From Gloeothece verrucosa PCC 7822 (GTDB lineage: Bacteria; Cyanobacteriota; Cyanobacteriia; Cyanobacteriales; Microcystaceae): a stretch of DNA of 64,000 nt. Each line of letters starts with the position of its first letter. Positions within the stretch are counted from its first letter, which is position 1. The notes under the pieces were generated by a model. The model was not told the DNA's origin, searched no databases, and worked only from the letters and a program-made list of their open reading frames with translations. Of this stretch, positions 18,864-28,824 are shown in pieces. The stretch lies in contig NC_014501.1 in the NCBI RefSeq assembly GCF_000147335.1, positions 3,222,300 through 3,286,299 on the forward strand, given 5' to 3'. Made by a program: the position numbers and the translations under genes.

Positions 18864-18903
18864 AGCTCTATAATCCTTTTAAATCTTTCCCTATTATCTG
18901 CCA

Positions 18904-19662
18904 CTAGGAGAACAACTTAAACCGTTGCAATAAATTTTTGATTACATCAGGCAGAACTTTATTTAACTGCGCTTTGGTTGTAAAGGGGAGTTGTTGATGT
19001 TGAGATAAATCAAAAGGCAATTGTCCACTAATTTGTTGCCGCTCTTGATAAACCCATAAAATTTGGGCTGAACGCTTACAACCTAAAGCATAACCTAATT
19101 CTACACAAACATTCGAACTGAGCAATAAAACTGATTCTACCTCATTAATAGCGGTTCCATCAGCAATAAACAACAAACTCTTACGAATTTTCCGCAGTTG
19201 AGCATCACTTAAGCGTACTGGAGTCTCACTCGGACGTGGCGTTTCTTCTAGAGTGAGGGGTAAACGGGATTTCTTATTGAGGGTGCTGATAACTTCCGTT
19301 AAAACTTCCCGTAAAATTTCACTCGATTCAGGATATTGGCTTTGGGGACTAAAATAAATAACCGGGTCTAATATGGCACTAAAATCGAGTTTGGTCAAAT
19401 AAACTTCCTGAGAAATTAAATCCAAGTTAGAAACAACATAGCCGCCACTTCCCTCGATATAAAATTCAACGCTTTCTCCTTCAAGGTAACGTTGAAACCA
19501 AGTTGACTCTCGGATGAGTTGATTATCATCTAAGATATCAGCCCGTAATCCTGACTTGAGCAAACTACTACGACTCAAGCGTAAATCGTGAGGACGTTTA
19601 ATAACTTCTGTGATGGGTTCGTAGTCGGGTAGATACCAGGCTTTCAGTGCAATAATTGCCAT
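18904..19662 (-). CDS. Conserved hypothetical protein (252 aa)
   Basis: 252 aa, mixed alpha/beta, no signal peptide or membrane segment. Segments that look conserved are WYLPDYEPI near the start, GYVVSNLDLISQEVYLTKLDF, IADGTAINEVESVLLLSSNVCVELGYALGCKR and the C-terminal LPFTTKAQLNKVLPDVIKNL. No known catalytic motif. It probably forms an operon with the genes on either side (Mo-nitrogenase C-terminal-like upstream, 86-aa protein downstream). Confidence 0.65.
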   Translation of the reverse strand: MAIIALKAWYLPDYEPITEVIKRPHDLRLSRSSLLKSGLRADILDDNQLIRESTWFQRYLEGESVEFYIEGSGGYVVSNLDLISQEVYLTKLDFSAILDPVIYFSPQSQYPESSEILREVLTEVISTLNKKSRLPLTLEETPRPSETPVRLSDAQLRKIRKSLLFIADGTAINEVESVLLLSSNVCVELGYALGCKRSAQILWVYQERQQISGQLPFDLSQHQQLPFTTKAQLNKVLPDVIKNLLQRFKLFS

Positions 19663-19710
19663 AATTGAGGCTTGTCCCTCTCGTTGAATCAGAAAGGTAG
19701 ACTTACCATC

Positions 19711-20076
19711 TTAGCAGTAAGCACTGATATCTTGACCACATTCATCAGCTAAATAACACAATGCACGCCAACGCAGTGCCATTAACTCCTCATAAAGAGG
19801 ATTAATCTTACATAGTGGAGGAATGGTGACTAAAGTCTGTCCAAACCACTTAAGATCACGAGCAAAAGGGCACTGAGCCGGAATTAATTGACAGATTCGA
19901 TGAGCTAAGGCGGGATCAGACACTTGAATCTGATCAATACGGACTCGAAGCCATTTCAAAGGAGTCAACTTTTTCCAAAAAGGGATTTTTTTAACGGCCT
20001 TTACTCTATCTTTAGAGGGAGATTCAAACCAATCGCAGAGAATTAGGTGTTTTATGGTATAATAAGTTACATCCAT
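19711..20076 (-). CDS. Mo-dependent nitrogenase C-terminal-like protein
   Basis: 121 aa. The C-terminal half (RICQLIPAQCPFARDLKWFG, IPPLCKINPLYEELMALRWR, ALCYLADECG) matches the small family annotated as Mo-dependent nitrogenase C-terminal domain. Despite that name, stand-alone copies occur widely in cyanobacteria and are not proof of nitrogen fixation. No nif gene is in the window. Cys residues in PLC and ALCYLADEC could bind metal, but this is unproven. Confidence 0.7.
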   Translation of the reverse strand: MDVTYYTIKHLILCDWFESPSKDRVKAVKKIPFWKKLTPLKWLRVRIDQIQVSDPALAHRICQLIPAQCPFARDLKWFGQTLVTIPPLCKINPLYEELMALRWRALCYLADECGQDISAYC

Positions 20077-20110
20077 GATTTTTCTGACTTTCTAAGAGGG
20101 CTAGACACAG

Positions 20111-20290
20111 GTGCTTAATCTGTATCTACAAATTGCACAGCCCATTTTCCGAAAAGGAGCGCTTTTAGAGTGCATACCTGAGTCTGTTGCTATGACTGAT
20201 CCTTATGAGCGTATTAACACCTCCTTTGAGGAACAAGTGGCACGATTAGGCCAAGAGATGAATGATGATGAGCTACACGAATTAACCTAG
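20111..20290 (+). CDS. Possible small protein divergent from the Mo-nitrogenase-like gene
   Basis: A 59-codon frame from a GTG at 20111 (or 33 codons from ATG 20191, MTDPYERINTSFEEQVARLG) ending at TAG 20290. The C-terminal acidic part (QEMNDDELHEL) looks protein-like. It may be a small gene or the surviving start of a truncated one. Weak support. Confidence 0.3.
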   Translation: MLNLYLQIAQPIFRKGALLECIPESVAMTDPYERINTSFEEQVARLGQEMNDDELHELT

Positions 20291-20838
20291 GATTAGCGGT
20301 GGCTCAAATAGCAACAGCGATTCATGTTTCGTTACTTTATTATGATCACTCCAATTAAGAAAAAATGGTGTGAGCAAAATCACTGAATTTATGTGAGATT
20401 ACGCTCTCGGTTTCAGAAAAAATACTGACCCTGACTTTGAGCTAGGGAGTTAATCTAAAAATCTTGAGCCGTAACACTCATTCAATAAGCAGAAGCAGAC
20501 GTTTAACTGTGACACAGTAAAGATGAAATGTGTGTAGAGAGGTACACGTATTACAGAATAACAGACCCGGGTAATTTTTCCATCCGAATTTTAAGAGCTT
20601 TCTCAGGTATAAATTAATACCTGTATAGGCGGATAATTATACGGATATTGTCAATCAGGGTAGGATTAGCAAGATCTATAATAGAATAGCTTGGGAAAAA
20701 AATTAACACAAAAGCGGCAATCTTTGGCAAATTGATTAATAAAAATATACAGATGGTGGATGACAGTTGTAGCATCTAAACCCATAACTCTAGTAGAGAC
20801 GCTCTATGCAACGTCTCTACATCTGTTCTAAATTTTTT
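20291..20838. other. Intergenic region upstream of hemA end, with one dispersed repeat
   Basis: About 550 bp without a credible gene. The only structure that stands out is the palindrome at 20793-20820, listed separately, just downstream of the hemA stop; it could act as the hemA terminator. Confidence 0.4.
20793..20820. repeat. Cyanobacterial dispersed palindrome (GTAGAGACG type)
   Basis: GTAGAGACG (20793-20801) pairs with CGTCTCTAC (20812-20820) around CTCTATGCAA. I recognise this as a repeat scattered through many cyanobacterial genomes. Here it lies 20 bp after the hemA stop on the opposite strand's 3' side. Confidence 0.7.
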
Positions 20839-22125
20839 CTAGATATATTGTTCTTCTACATCCAAATCAAACAACATTTGCAACGACTGTAAACATCGTT
20901 TGCGAGCCTCTATATCTTGCTGCGCCCTCAATTGTACCATTGGTTCATGAAGAATTTTATTGACAATCCCTCGGGTGAGCGCTTCTATAACCTCTTGATG
21001 TTTCTCAGCAAATTCTGTCCCTAAACGGGAGAGTGCTTTTTCTAATTCCTGTTCTCTGATCGTCTCCACCTTATCTCGTAAACAACTAATCGTGGGGACG
21101 GTATCAAGCGATCGCCACCACAATTCAAATGATTCTACTTCTTCTTCTAACAACCCTTCAGCCTCTTGAGCTAGGCGACGGCGACTTTCCTGGTTAGCCG
21201 CCACCACTGCCTTTAAATCATCAACATTATAAGCCTGAATAGGCTCTAAGCCATGAACATCTGCATCCACGTTACGAGGGACAGAGATATCCACTAGCAT
21301 TAAAGACTGATTGATCTCGATCACCGGTTCTAAAAGAGCGCGGTTGAGAATGGGTTCTGTTGCCCCTGTACTGGTAAAAACGATATCCGACACGGAAACA
21401 GCACTAATCATCTCTTCTAGGGGGTGTAGCTGTAGTTGTGCTTCAGGAAACAAACTGGCCAACTCTTCTGCTCGTCGTAGAGAGCGGTTAACGATGGCAA
21501 TTTTTGTTACCCCTTTTGACAACAAATGCTTGACCAACAGACGGGACATTTTACCGGCCCCAATAATCACCACCCGACAAAGACAGATATCAATCACCTT
21601 CATTTGAGCCAATTCTACTGCCGCCGAACTGATAGAAACTGCCCCAGTGCCAATACTGGTTTCAGTACGAACCCGTTTGCCGGCCGTCATCGCTTGTTTA
21701 AACAGACGGTCTAAAAGTCGTCCTATCCCTTGATATTTTTGAGCCAGCTTGTGAGTATTTTTCACTTGGGCTAAAATTTGTCCTTCGCCTAAGACTAAAC
21801 TTTCTAGTCCGGCGGCTACTCGCATTAAATGTCTCACCGCGTCTTGGTGCAGCAAGATAAACAGATGTCGGCGCAGATGATGAAGAGGAATGTGGCCTTT
21901 CTCTGATAAAAACTGACTAATTTCTATAACACCCTGTTCCGTTTCGCTAATCACCGCATAAATTTCTAGACGGTTACAGGTACTGAGGATAGCAACTTCA
22001 GTGATATGGGGATAGCTACGTAAATGAGCCAAGGCTTCTTCGAGCTTGGCTTCTGGAATGCTCAATTTTTCACGGACTTCGACCGGGGCTGTTTTATGGC
22101 TCAGGCCCACTACAACAATATTCAT
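20839..22125 (-). CDS. hemA: Glutamyl-tRNA reductase
   Basis: 428 aa, full length. Conserved N-terminal [13 protein letters not shown], active-site STCNRLEIY with Cys50, the [10 protein letters not shown] motif near residue 113, a Rossmann GAGKMS motif near 187 for NADPH, and a C-terminal dimerisation helix. It reduces glutamyl-tRNA to glutamate-1-semialdehyde, the first committed step to haem and chlorophyll in cyanobacteria. Divergence from neighbours suggests its own promoter; glpX lies 217 bp upstream on the same strand. Confidence 0.97.
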   Translation of the reverse strand: MNIVVVGLSHKTAPVEVREKLSIPEAKLEEALAHLRSYPHITEVAILSTCNRLEIYAVISETEQGVIEISQFLSEKGHIPLHHLRRHLFILLHQDAVRHLMRVAAGLESLVLGEGQILAQVKNTHKLAQKYQGIGRLLDRLFKQAMTAGKRVRTETSIGTGAVSISSAAVELAQMKVIDICLCRVVIIGAGKMSRLLVKHLLSKGVTKIAIVNRSLRRAEELASLFPEAQLQLHPLEEMISAVSVSDIVFTSTGATEPILNRALLEPVIEINQSLMLVDISVPRNVDADVHGLEPIQAYNVDDLKAVVAANQESRRRLAQEAEGLLEEEVESFELWWRSLDTVPTISCLRDKVETIREQELEKALSRLGTEFAEKHQEVIEALTRGIVNKILHEPMVQLRAQQDIEARKRCLQSLQMLFDLDVEEQYI

Positions 22126-22342
22126 TGTGTTCTCCTAACGTTTCTTGTCTTCTAATGTAAGGTAATAAAAATTACATGCACGAGATAATTGCTGATGTCT
22201 CTAATTGTTGCAATTTAGACGCAATCGGTTCTTAAAAAAAGGTTTCGCAAACAAACTTTATAAAAAAAATTTTATATACTCTTGAGAGACAAGTCAGTAG
22301 CCATTAGTGCAAGACTAACGACTAATGACTTATGACTATCTT

Positions 22343-23380
22343 CTATCGTAATTGTAGGGTCTTGGGTTCGTCGAACAAATGTACTGTGTCAACAAAGCGA
22401 GCCGTTTTAGATTGGGTAGAGATAACTAAACTTTGGGTTCTGGCTCCACCGTGAAAGAAACGGACTCCTTCCATCAAAGTTCCAGGAGTGATCCCACAAG
22501 CGGCAAACAGAACTGTTTCTCCACTGGCTAACTCTTCACAATTGTAAACCCGGTCAGGATTGTTAATGCCCATCTCTTTGAGTCGAGCAATATTACCCTC
22601 TTTGCTTTCGCCGATCAAGCCTGTTTTCACGACTTCGGGATCATAGATTAACTGTCCTTGGAAATGACCCCCCAGACAGCGCATAGCCGCCGCAGAAATC
22701 ACCCCTTCAGGAGCAGCCCCTATTCCCATTAAAGCATGAATATTTGTCCCGGAAAAAGCGCAGGAAATAGCAGCAGACACATCCCCATCACTGATCAGTC
22801 GAACTCGGGCCCCGGCTTGACGAATTTCTTGAATCAGTTCTTTGTGACGGGGACGGTCCATCACCACCACTACTAACTCCTCAATGGAGCGATTCATGCA
22901 ATCAGAAAGGATTTTCAGGTTTTCGGTAGCGGATTTATTAATATCGACATGACCTTTAGCGACTGGGGGAGCCGCTAATTTTTTCATATAAAAGTCAGGA
23001 GCCGCAAACAATCCCCCTTTTTCGGAGATGGCTAAAACAGCCATTGAACCGTTTTGTCCGTAAGCAACTAGGTTTGTTCCTTCACAGGGGTCAACAGCAA
23101 TGTCAATTTCCACTAATTCATCGGGGTTACAATAGTCTTTGGCATCTTCTCGGGTACAGATCCCTACTTCTTCGCCAATATAGAGCATGGGAGCTTCATC
23201 CCGTTCCCCTTCTCCAATGACAATGCGTCCCCGCATATGAATTTTATTCATCCGCTCCCGCATAGCTTCTACAGCTACGTGGTCAGCAGTGTTTTTTTCG
23301 CCCTTGCCCATCCATTTTGCCGAAGCGATCGCCGCTTGTTCGACAACTTCTATAATCTCTAAACCTAGCGTATTTTCCAC
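22343..23380 (-). CDS. glpX: Class II fructose-1,6-/sedoheptulose-1,7-bisphosphatase
   Basis: 345 aa, the usual length. Motifs: [18 protein letters not shown] (metal site), [12 protein letters not shown] (the DPxxGT phosphatase signature), [34 protein letters not shown]. In cyanobacteria this enzyme hydrolyses both FBP and SBP in the Calvin cycle. The Calvin-cycle role parallels the Rubisco genes at the left end, but they are 20 kb apart. Confidence 0.96.
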   Translation of the reverse strand: MENTLGLEIIEVVEQAAIASAKWMGKGEKNTADHVAVEAMRERMNKIHMRGRIVIGEGERDEAPMLYIGEEVGICTREDAKDYCNPDELVEIDIAVDPCEGTNLVAYGQNGSMAVLAISEKGGLFAAPDFYMKKLAAPPVAKGHVDINKSATENLKILSDCMNRSIEELVVVVMDRPRHKELIQEIRQAGARVRLISDGDVSAAISCAFSGTNIHALMGIGAAPEGVISAAAMRCLGGHFQGQLIYDPEVVKTGLIGESKEGNIARLKEMGINNPDRVYNCEELASGETVLFAACGITPGTLMEGVRFFHGGARTQSLVISTQSKTARFVDTVHLFDEPKTLQLR

Positions 23381-23770
23381 GGATTTTTCCTCCCAAATGA
23401 GTCACGAATTTTCGGCTGAGTGGTCTTCTACTTCAGTCAAAAGTCTATCAGAGTTGGGGATCACCTTGATCTCAATTGTTAAAAAATTATTGTCTCTAAC
23501 TTTTCCCCAAGCTTCCGGCCGGGGGACTCAGCAGATGAGTAGAAAAACTAAACTGGTTGTACAATTCACCAGTTCTCGGTAAAAAAGGCACTCCTAGGAG
23601 CTTATCCTCCGGCAAAATAATTAAGAACAAATACCCTTTTTTATTCAATAACTATAATATTATTATTGGCAAATAAATAAACAAGTAAATCCTCATATTT
23701 ATGGATATTTAATTCAGTTAAAAATAATCAATTTACTTTATTTTAAAAAAAACAGTAAATTTAAAGATAT
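23381..23770. other. Intergenic region upstream of glpX
   Basis: 390 bp that should hold the glpX promoter. It becomes very AT-rich at 23640-23770. I see no RNA gene, repeat or protein frame that I would support. Confidence 0.4.
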
Positions 23771-24133
23771 TTAACTTGAATAAGTCAAAAAATAATTAAA
23801 AGCTCCTAGGGTTTTTATGGTTTCTATATCGGATATTTCTGTTGTGTAAATACTAAAAAAGATTAAATTTTGACGAGTCGTTGTTTCTTCGATCACTTTT
23901 TCTATAGCTGGCTTGGCGATTTTATCTTTAACCCTTTTTATCAAAGGATTTAAGATAGCTGGAGTTGATTGGTCGTGACAAACCTCGGTTTGCTTACAAA
24001 GAGCTTTTTCTCCTTCAAGAAGCAATTTTTCAGATATATATTCCTTGTAAGCTGAGGGTTTAGGGTTGGTGACTCCCATGACAATACCCACTACAGCTAA
24101 GACAATACCCCCGATAATTAAATTTCCTTTCAT
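23771..24133 (-). CDS. DUF4359 family protein
   Basis: 120 aa. An N-terminal hydrophobic helix (LIIGGIVLAVVGIVMGVTNP) is followed by a short soluble domain, with YKEYISEKLLLEGEKALCKQ, two close Cys (LCKQTEVCHD) and a C-terminal beta part ending in TLGAFNYFLTYSS. This is the layout of the DUF4359 membrane-anchored proteins of cyanobacteria. Function unknown. Monocistronic by context. Confidence 0.7.
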   Translation of the reverse strand: MKGNLIIGGIVLAVVGIVMGVTNPKPSAYKEYISEKLLLEGEKALCKQTEVCHDQSTPAILNPLIKRVKDKIAKPAIEKVIEETTTRQNLIFFSIYTTEISDIETIKTLGAFNYFLTYSS

Positions 24134-24274
24134 ACTAGCTGTCTCCTAAGAATTTTTAAGCCTCTTTTTACTTCTATTTTGGCAAGAGAAAATTCATCTG
24201 ACCAGAGGGTAAGGTCATAACCCAGTGGGCTACCATCGGTTAAGCTAAAAAAAAGATGAGTAGCGAAAAACACA

Positions 24275-25099
24275 ATGACATCAACGGTAGAATTACAAAA
24301 AACACCAAGAATTATCTGGGAAAAGCTACCAGATGACTACATCTTACCGGATGACCCTGTGGATAATATTAGTCAACCTCTGCTGGCATCTGCTCTCACA
24401 GAAGCGCTCGAATTATCTGGACTGGTTACCCCTGAAATGCTCATTGCAGTTAACATGGGCATTTGTGTGAAGGTAGACAGTAAAATTGTACTGAAAGCCC
24501 CTGATTGGTTTTTTGTGCCTCGAGTCTTCCCAGTAGCAGATGGGACAATTCGCCGTAGTTATACTCCTCATACAGAGGGAGAAGTTCCCGCTATTGTCAT
24601 GGAATTTCTTTCAGAAACCGAAGGGGGAGAATATTCGATTCGACCCATTTACCCTTATGGCAAATTGTGGTTTTATGAAAAAATTATCAAAGTGCCAACT
24701 TATGTCATTTTTGAGCCAGATTCCGGAAGACTCGAAGTCCGGCAACTCGGACAACAAGACTATGAAATACAATCTCCTGATGGTCAAGGACGATATTTTA
24801 TCGAGTCGATAGGATTATATTTAGGGGTTTGGCATGGAACACGATTAAATTTAACTACCCATTGGTTAAGGTGGTGGGATGAACAGGGAAATCTATTATT
24901 ATGGGGACCTGAACGCATTGCCCAAGATCAACAACGAATTCAGCAAGCTGAAGTTAAAGCCGAACAAGAACGTCAACGGGCCGAACAAGAACATCAACGG
25001 GCCGAACAAGAACGTCAACGGGCGGAAATCGCTCAACAAGAAATAGTCAGACTGCAAGAATTACTCAAAAATGCGGGAATTTCTCAAGAAGAAAACTAA
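24275..25099 (+). CDS. Uma2 family putative nuclease with C-terminal coiled coil
   Basis: 274 aa. The Uma2 core includes LKAPDWFFVPRV, EGEVPAIVMEFLSETEGGEYS (family acidic motif) and PYGKLWFYEKIIKVPTYVIF. After residue ~225 there is a charged coiled coil made of near-identical heptad-like units (AEQERQRAEQEHQRAEQERQ). This is the long-tailed type of Uma2 that is common in cyanobacteria; the coil probably mediates self-association. Confidence 0.85.
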   Translation: MTSTVELQKTPRIIWEKLPDDYILPDDPVDNISQPLLASALTEALELSGLVTPEMLIAVNMGICVKVDSKIVLKAPDWFFVPRVFPVADGTIRRSYTPHTEGEVPAIVMEFLSETEGGEYSIRPIYPYGKLWFYEKIIKVPTYVIFEPDSGRLEVRQLGQQDYEIQSPDGQGRYFIESIGLYLGVWHGTRLNLTTHWLRWWDEQGNLLLWGPERIAQDQQRIQQAEVKAEQERQRAEQEHQRAEQERQRAEIAQQEIVRLQELLKNAGISQEEN

Positions 25100-25195
25100 G
25101 ATAGGCTTTGCCTGTCTCAACTTGAGTCATTAGTCATTACTCGTTAGTCATTAAGTCGGTGGGACTTAGTCAATGATCAATTATTAATTAAGCTT

Positions 25196-26611
25196 ATGTT
25201 TCAAGCCACTCGCCGGCGTTTAGCTTTGTGGTACACCACCATTACAGCAATTTTACTGCTGGTATTTGCTACGGGCGTTTATCTATATGTTCGGACTACC
25301 CTCATTGATCGAATTGATGATACCCTCAATCACGTGATAGAAGTGGTCAACCGTTCTTTAGTCATTCAACAAGTTCCTGTGTCTGAAGGACGTTATTGGG
25401 TCAATGTAGAAGCCAGTTTTCATGATAATGCTAGTGCAGTAGAAGATGACCATATTGACTTAGAATGGTTTGACTCACAAGGGCAGTTAATTTGGTCAAC
25501 TTTTTCCGAACCCTTGAGTATTCCTCTTCACCCTAACCGCAATGGAAAAACTGTTTATTTATCTCGAGATCACCTATTGCGGCAGGTAACAGAGCGCGTA
25601 GAAATTAATCATCATGTTTTAGGATATCTTCGAGTCAGTCATCCTTGGTTTGAAGTCACTAAACCGATTCGCCAATTATTTTTAGATTTAACGATTGGCA
25701 CAAGTTTAATGGTAATTTGTGTGGCAGCAATGGGATGGTTTCTATCAGGAATTGCTATTCAACCCGTCATAGAATCTTATCAAAGTTTGAAACAATTTAC
25801 GGCTGATGCTTCCCATGAATTAAGAAATCCTATCGCTATGATTCAAACCAATGTTGAGATGGCATTAGCCTATCCTGAAGCTGAACCTCAATTACAGCAA
25901 CGACAATTGAGAGTGATAGAACGTCTGACACAACGATTAGGAAATTTAGTCAATGATTTGTTATTTTTGGCGCGTTCTGATAGTGGGATCATTCAACCCA
26001 ATTATAAGCCGGTGCCTCTCGATGCTTTGTTGATTGAGGTAATTGAAGAACAACGGATTTATGCCCAACAAAAGGAAATTTTCTTATCTTTACATTTAGT
26101 GGAACCTCAAGATAGAGCGCTTCATGTTACAGATGAGGTATTTACTTTACAGGGAGATTGGGATCAGTTAGCGCGTTTATTTACTAATTTAATTAGTAAT
26201 GCGTTAGAACATACTGGCTCTAATGCTAAAAAAAATTCTGACTTAAACTTTCAGCCTGAGCAAGAACAAAAAAATACAAGGGAAAATTTACAAAGCCCTT
26301 CGGTTGAAATACAATTAAAACAGGTGAAACGTGAGCGCCAAACTTACTTACAAGTTAAGGTTAAAGATACGGGAAATGGAATTCCTGACTCGGCTTTAGC
26401 TCATATTTTTGATCGCTTCTATCGCGTCGATCCATCCCGTTATCACAATCAAAATGGCATGAATGGTGGCACGGGATTAGGATTAGCCATCGCTCGTGCT
26501 ATTGTGGAAAATCATCACGGACAAATTACTGTGGAAAGTATACTGCATCAAGGAACAACTTTTACAGTAGTTCTTCCTGTCAATCCTACTGTTTCAACCC
26601 CTAAAATTTAA
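25196..26611 (+). CDS. Membrane sensor histidine kinase
   Basis: 471 aa. Two membrane helices (about 12-33 and 163-187) bracket a ~130-residue extracytoplasmic sensor. HisKA: FTADASHELRNPIAMIQ with phospho-acceptor His207. HATPase: NLISNALEHT (N box), DTGNGIPDSALAHIFDRFYRVD (G1/F) and GGTGLGLAIARAIVENHHG (G2). All catalytic boxes are intact. No response regulator is adjacent; the next gene is on the opposite strand, so its partner lies elsewhere. The kinase resembles the RppB/NrsS class, but the signal is unknown. Confidence 0.92.
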   Translation: MFQATRRRLALWYTTITAILLLVFATGVYLYVRTTLIDRIDDTLNHVIEVVNRSLVIQQVPVSEGRYWVNVEASFHDNASAVEDDHIDLEWFDSQGQLIWSTFSEPLSIPLHPNRNGKTVYLSRDHLLRQVTERVEINHHVLGYLRVSHPWFEVTKPIRQLFLDLTIGTSLMVICVAAMGWFLSGIAIQPVIESYQSLKQFTADASHELRNPIAMIQTNVEMALAYPEAEPQLQQRQLRVIERLTQRLGNLVNDLLFLARSDSGIIQPNYKPVPLDALLIEVIEEQRIYAQQKEIFLSLHLVEPQDRALHVTDEVFTLQGDWDQLARLFTNLISNALEHTGSNAKKNSDLNFQPEQEQKNTRENLQSPSVEIQLKQVKRERQTYLQVKVKDTGNGIPDSALAHIFDRFYRVDPSRYHNQNGMNGGTGLGLAIARAIVENHHGQITVESILHQGTTFTVVLPVNPTVSTPKI

Positions 26612-26631
26612 ATTATTTTTTGTTCAAAAAG

Positions 26632-28806
26632 TTAACTATTATTTTCTAAATATGTTCTCCACATTTGCTGATAAGCATTCTCCATATCTAGAGTAAATTG
26701 TTGGGCATTCCATAAAGGAGCGGTTTTTCTGCCGTTTTTCAATTTCCAAGAAATCTGTTGTCGTAACCTTTCATCAGTTCCCAGTTTTACCCCCCATTGT
26801 ATATATTCTTCATCAGTCCAAGCAATGCCCTCAGTTAAGCCAGCATTAATCATAAAAGTATAACTGTTGCGGGCGGCAAATTGTTCACCAACTCGGGTCA
26901 CTAAAGGTATTCCCATCCACAAAACTTCTAAGGTGGTGGTTGCTCCATTATAGGGATAGGTGTCTAAAACCACATCAGCAATGGCTAAATTAGCTCGATG
27001 AATCTCTTCTGTGGGAGCTTGTGATAAAAATCTTAAACGGTTTGGAGAAACGTCTTCTTCTGAAGCAATACTAACAAATAATTGTTGAATTTTTTCGAAA
27101 TTTCCTGCTCCTTTAATCAACAAATAGCTATCAGGAACGGCTTTAAGGATTTTCATCTGTAAGCGGATCGTATCAGGATGACGTTTTAACCCCGTTTGCA
27201 CACTTAAGTAGACAAAAGCTCCGTCAGGAATGTCTAACTGTTGGCGTTTTAGAGTTGACACGCCGACTTCAAATCCACTAACAGCTAAATAAGTGGTTGG
27301 CAAACGGAAAATTTTTTCTTGATAATAGTTTTGAGCATCTGGCGGTAATACATAAGGATCAGCAATAAAATAATCAATAGTCGGTAGTCCAGATCCATCT
27401 AATCCCAACCAAGTTACTTGTACAGGTGCCGGTTTTAAAGCCATAACTTGACAAGTGATATTATGAGTTAAGCTATCTAAATCTACTAAAATATCTATTT
27501 TATCTTTTTCAATTATATGAGCAATAGCTTGAGGATTTGGTGAGCTAAAACAGATTAATTTTGCATTAGGTTTAAACCACTGTAGGGTTAAGTTATCTTC
27601 TTGTTTGCTAAGAGAATAAATAATAAATTCAAAATTTTCTCGGTTATAATAATTGAATAACCAGCGACATAACCAGCCTACAGAATGCCTTCTAAAAGTA
27701 TGCCCAATGTAACCAATTTTTAATTTTTGAGATAGTCCAGAAGCAATTTTAGGAGATAAGGGCTGAGAAGTCGCCAAACTATTTTCTAAATTTCTTGAGA
27801 AGAGTTGGGAAATTTTATTAATTAAACTACGATTTTCTGAAGGGTTATCTTCTAAATAAAATAAAGGCATCGTGATATTTTGCAAAAAATCACTGACGAG
27901 CGGCTCTAGAGACTTTGGTTGAGTTTGAATAAAATCTCTAAGTAATTGCTTATGACGTTGAGCGATATCATCGATTTCGAGCCAAGCACCTGTCTGCAAA
28001 AGAATCGATAAAATTTTATAATTATTATACAATTTCAACCCAACAGTGCTAACCATTTCATAAGACTGATAGGCTAAATTTAGAGCCTCGGAAAAACGTT
28101 CAGCAATATTATAAAACCAGAAAAGATGGTCGAGTAGGTCGAGACTTTGAGGTTTTAATTCTAAACAAATTTTGGTAAGATCGACAGCATAAGAAGGGCG
28201 TTTATTTTCATGAGCCATCAGGTTAGCTACTGACATAACTATCTTGATCAAGTCGTCAGTATTTTTGATCTGATGGCCACAGGCTCTGGTGAAAGCGATA
28301 ATTTGTTGAGCGGGAAAATAGAGAATTTTAGCAAGAACTTTTAAAAGTAATTCCGTATTAACTAAATCTGGGCGGCTTTGTAGCAACCCTTCGACAATTT
28401 CCCATTCTTCTAACAATTCCGGGCTAAAACGATTTAACTCAATTTCTAAATCAATAAGCTCTAGCAGGTTATTAATTAAACTCGGTTCAATCTCTCGAAT
28501 GTGTGCCCGAATTAACCAGCTTAACTCATAATTTTCTTGCTCTTGCTGACGTTGAGCTTCGGTCTCTAAAATCTCAATTAATCGCCTTGTCCACTGCTGT
28601 ATTTCTTCTTCTTCTCCTTGACTCATAGCCAGTAGCCATGTGGTTTGTGCTTGTTCTTCTTCTGTTGTCAGTAAATAGCTTAGTCCTAAATACCAATAAT
28701 GAGAAGGTTCAGAGGGTTCAGTTTCTACCAATTGTTCATAACAATTTTGTACTGATAGGTAGTCACCTGCGATCAGAGATTGATATGCTTGTGGATGCCA
28801 ACTCAT
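26632..28806 (-). CDS. O-GlcNAc-transferase-like (GT41/SPINDLY) protein, copy A
   Basis: 724 aa. The N-terminal ~350 residues are helical repeats (TPR-like: YEQLVETEPSEPSHYWYLGL). The C-terminal half is a GT41 catalytic region: LKIGYIGHTFRRHSVGWL, IDILVDLDSLT, APVQVTWLGLDGSGLPTIDY, LKRHPDTIRLQMKILKAVPD and ATTTLEVLWMGIPLVTRVG. Such proteins transfer a sugar to Ser/Thr of proteins. The start lies 18 bp after copy B, and three pilin genes lie beyond copy B, which makes pilin or another surface protein a plausible substrate (inference). Confidence 0.85.
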   Translation of the reverse strand: MSWHPQAYQSLIAGDYLSVQNCYEQLVETEPSEPSHYWYLGLSYLLTTEEEQAQTTWLLAMSQGEEEEIQQWTRRLIEILETEAQRQQEQENYELSWLIRAHIREIEPSLINNLLELIDLEIELNRFSPELLEEWEIVEGLLQSRPDLVNTELLLKVLAKILYFPAQQIIAFTRACGHQIKNTDDLIKIVMSVANLMAHENKRPSYAVDLTKICLELKPQSLDLLDHLFWFYNIAERFSEALNLAYQSYEMVSTVGLKLYNNYKILSILLQTGAWLEIDDIAQRHKQLLRDFIQTQPKSLEPLVSDFLQNITMPLFYLEDNPSENRSLINKISQLFSRNLENSLATSQPLSPKIASGLSQKLKIGYIGHTFRRHSVGWLCRWLFNYYNRENFEFIIYSLSKQEDNLTLQWFKPNAKLICFSSPNPQAIAHIIEKDKIDILVDLDSLTHNITCQVMALKPAPVQVTWLGLDGSGLPTIDYFIADPYVLPPDAQNYYQEKIFRLPTTYLAVSGFEVGVSTLKRQQLDIPDGAFVYLSVQTGLKRHPDTIRLQMKILKAVPDSYLLIKGAGNFEKIQQLFVSIASEEDVSPNRLRFLSQAPTEEIHRANLAIADVVLDTYPYNGATTTLEVLWMGIPLVTRVGEQFAARNSYTFMINAGLTEGIAWTDEEYIQWGVKLGTDERLRQQISWKLKNGRKTAPLWNAQQFTLDMENAYQQMWRTYLENNS

Positions 28807-28824
28807 TTTCCTACCCCCTATTAC

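Noticed and set aside
19711-20076. Evidence for nitrogen fixation
   Set aside because: The Mo-nitrogenase C-terminal-like family is widespread as a stand-alone protein, and no nif gene is present.
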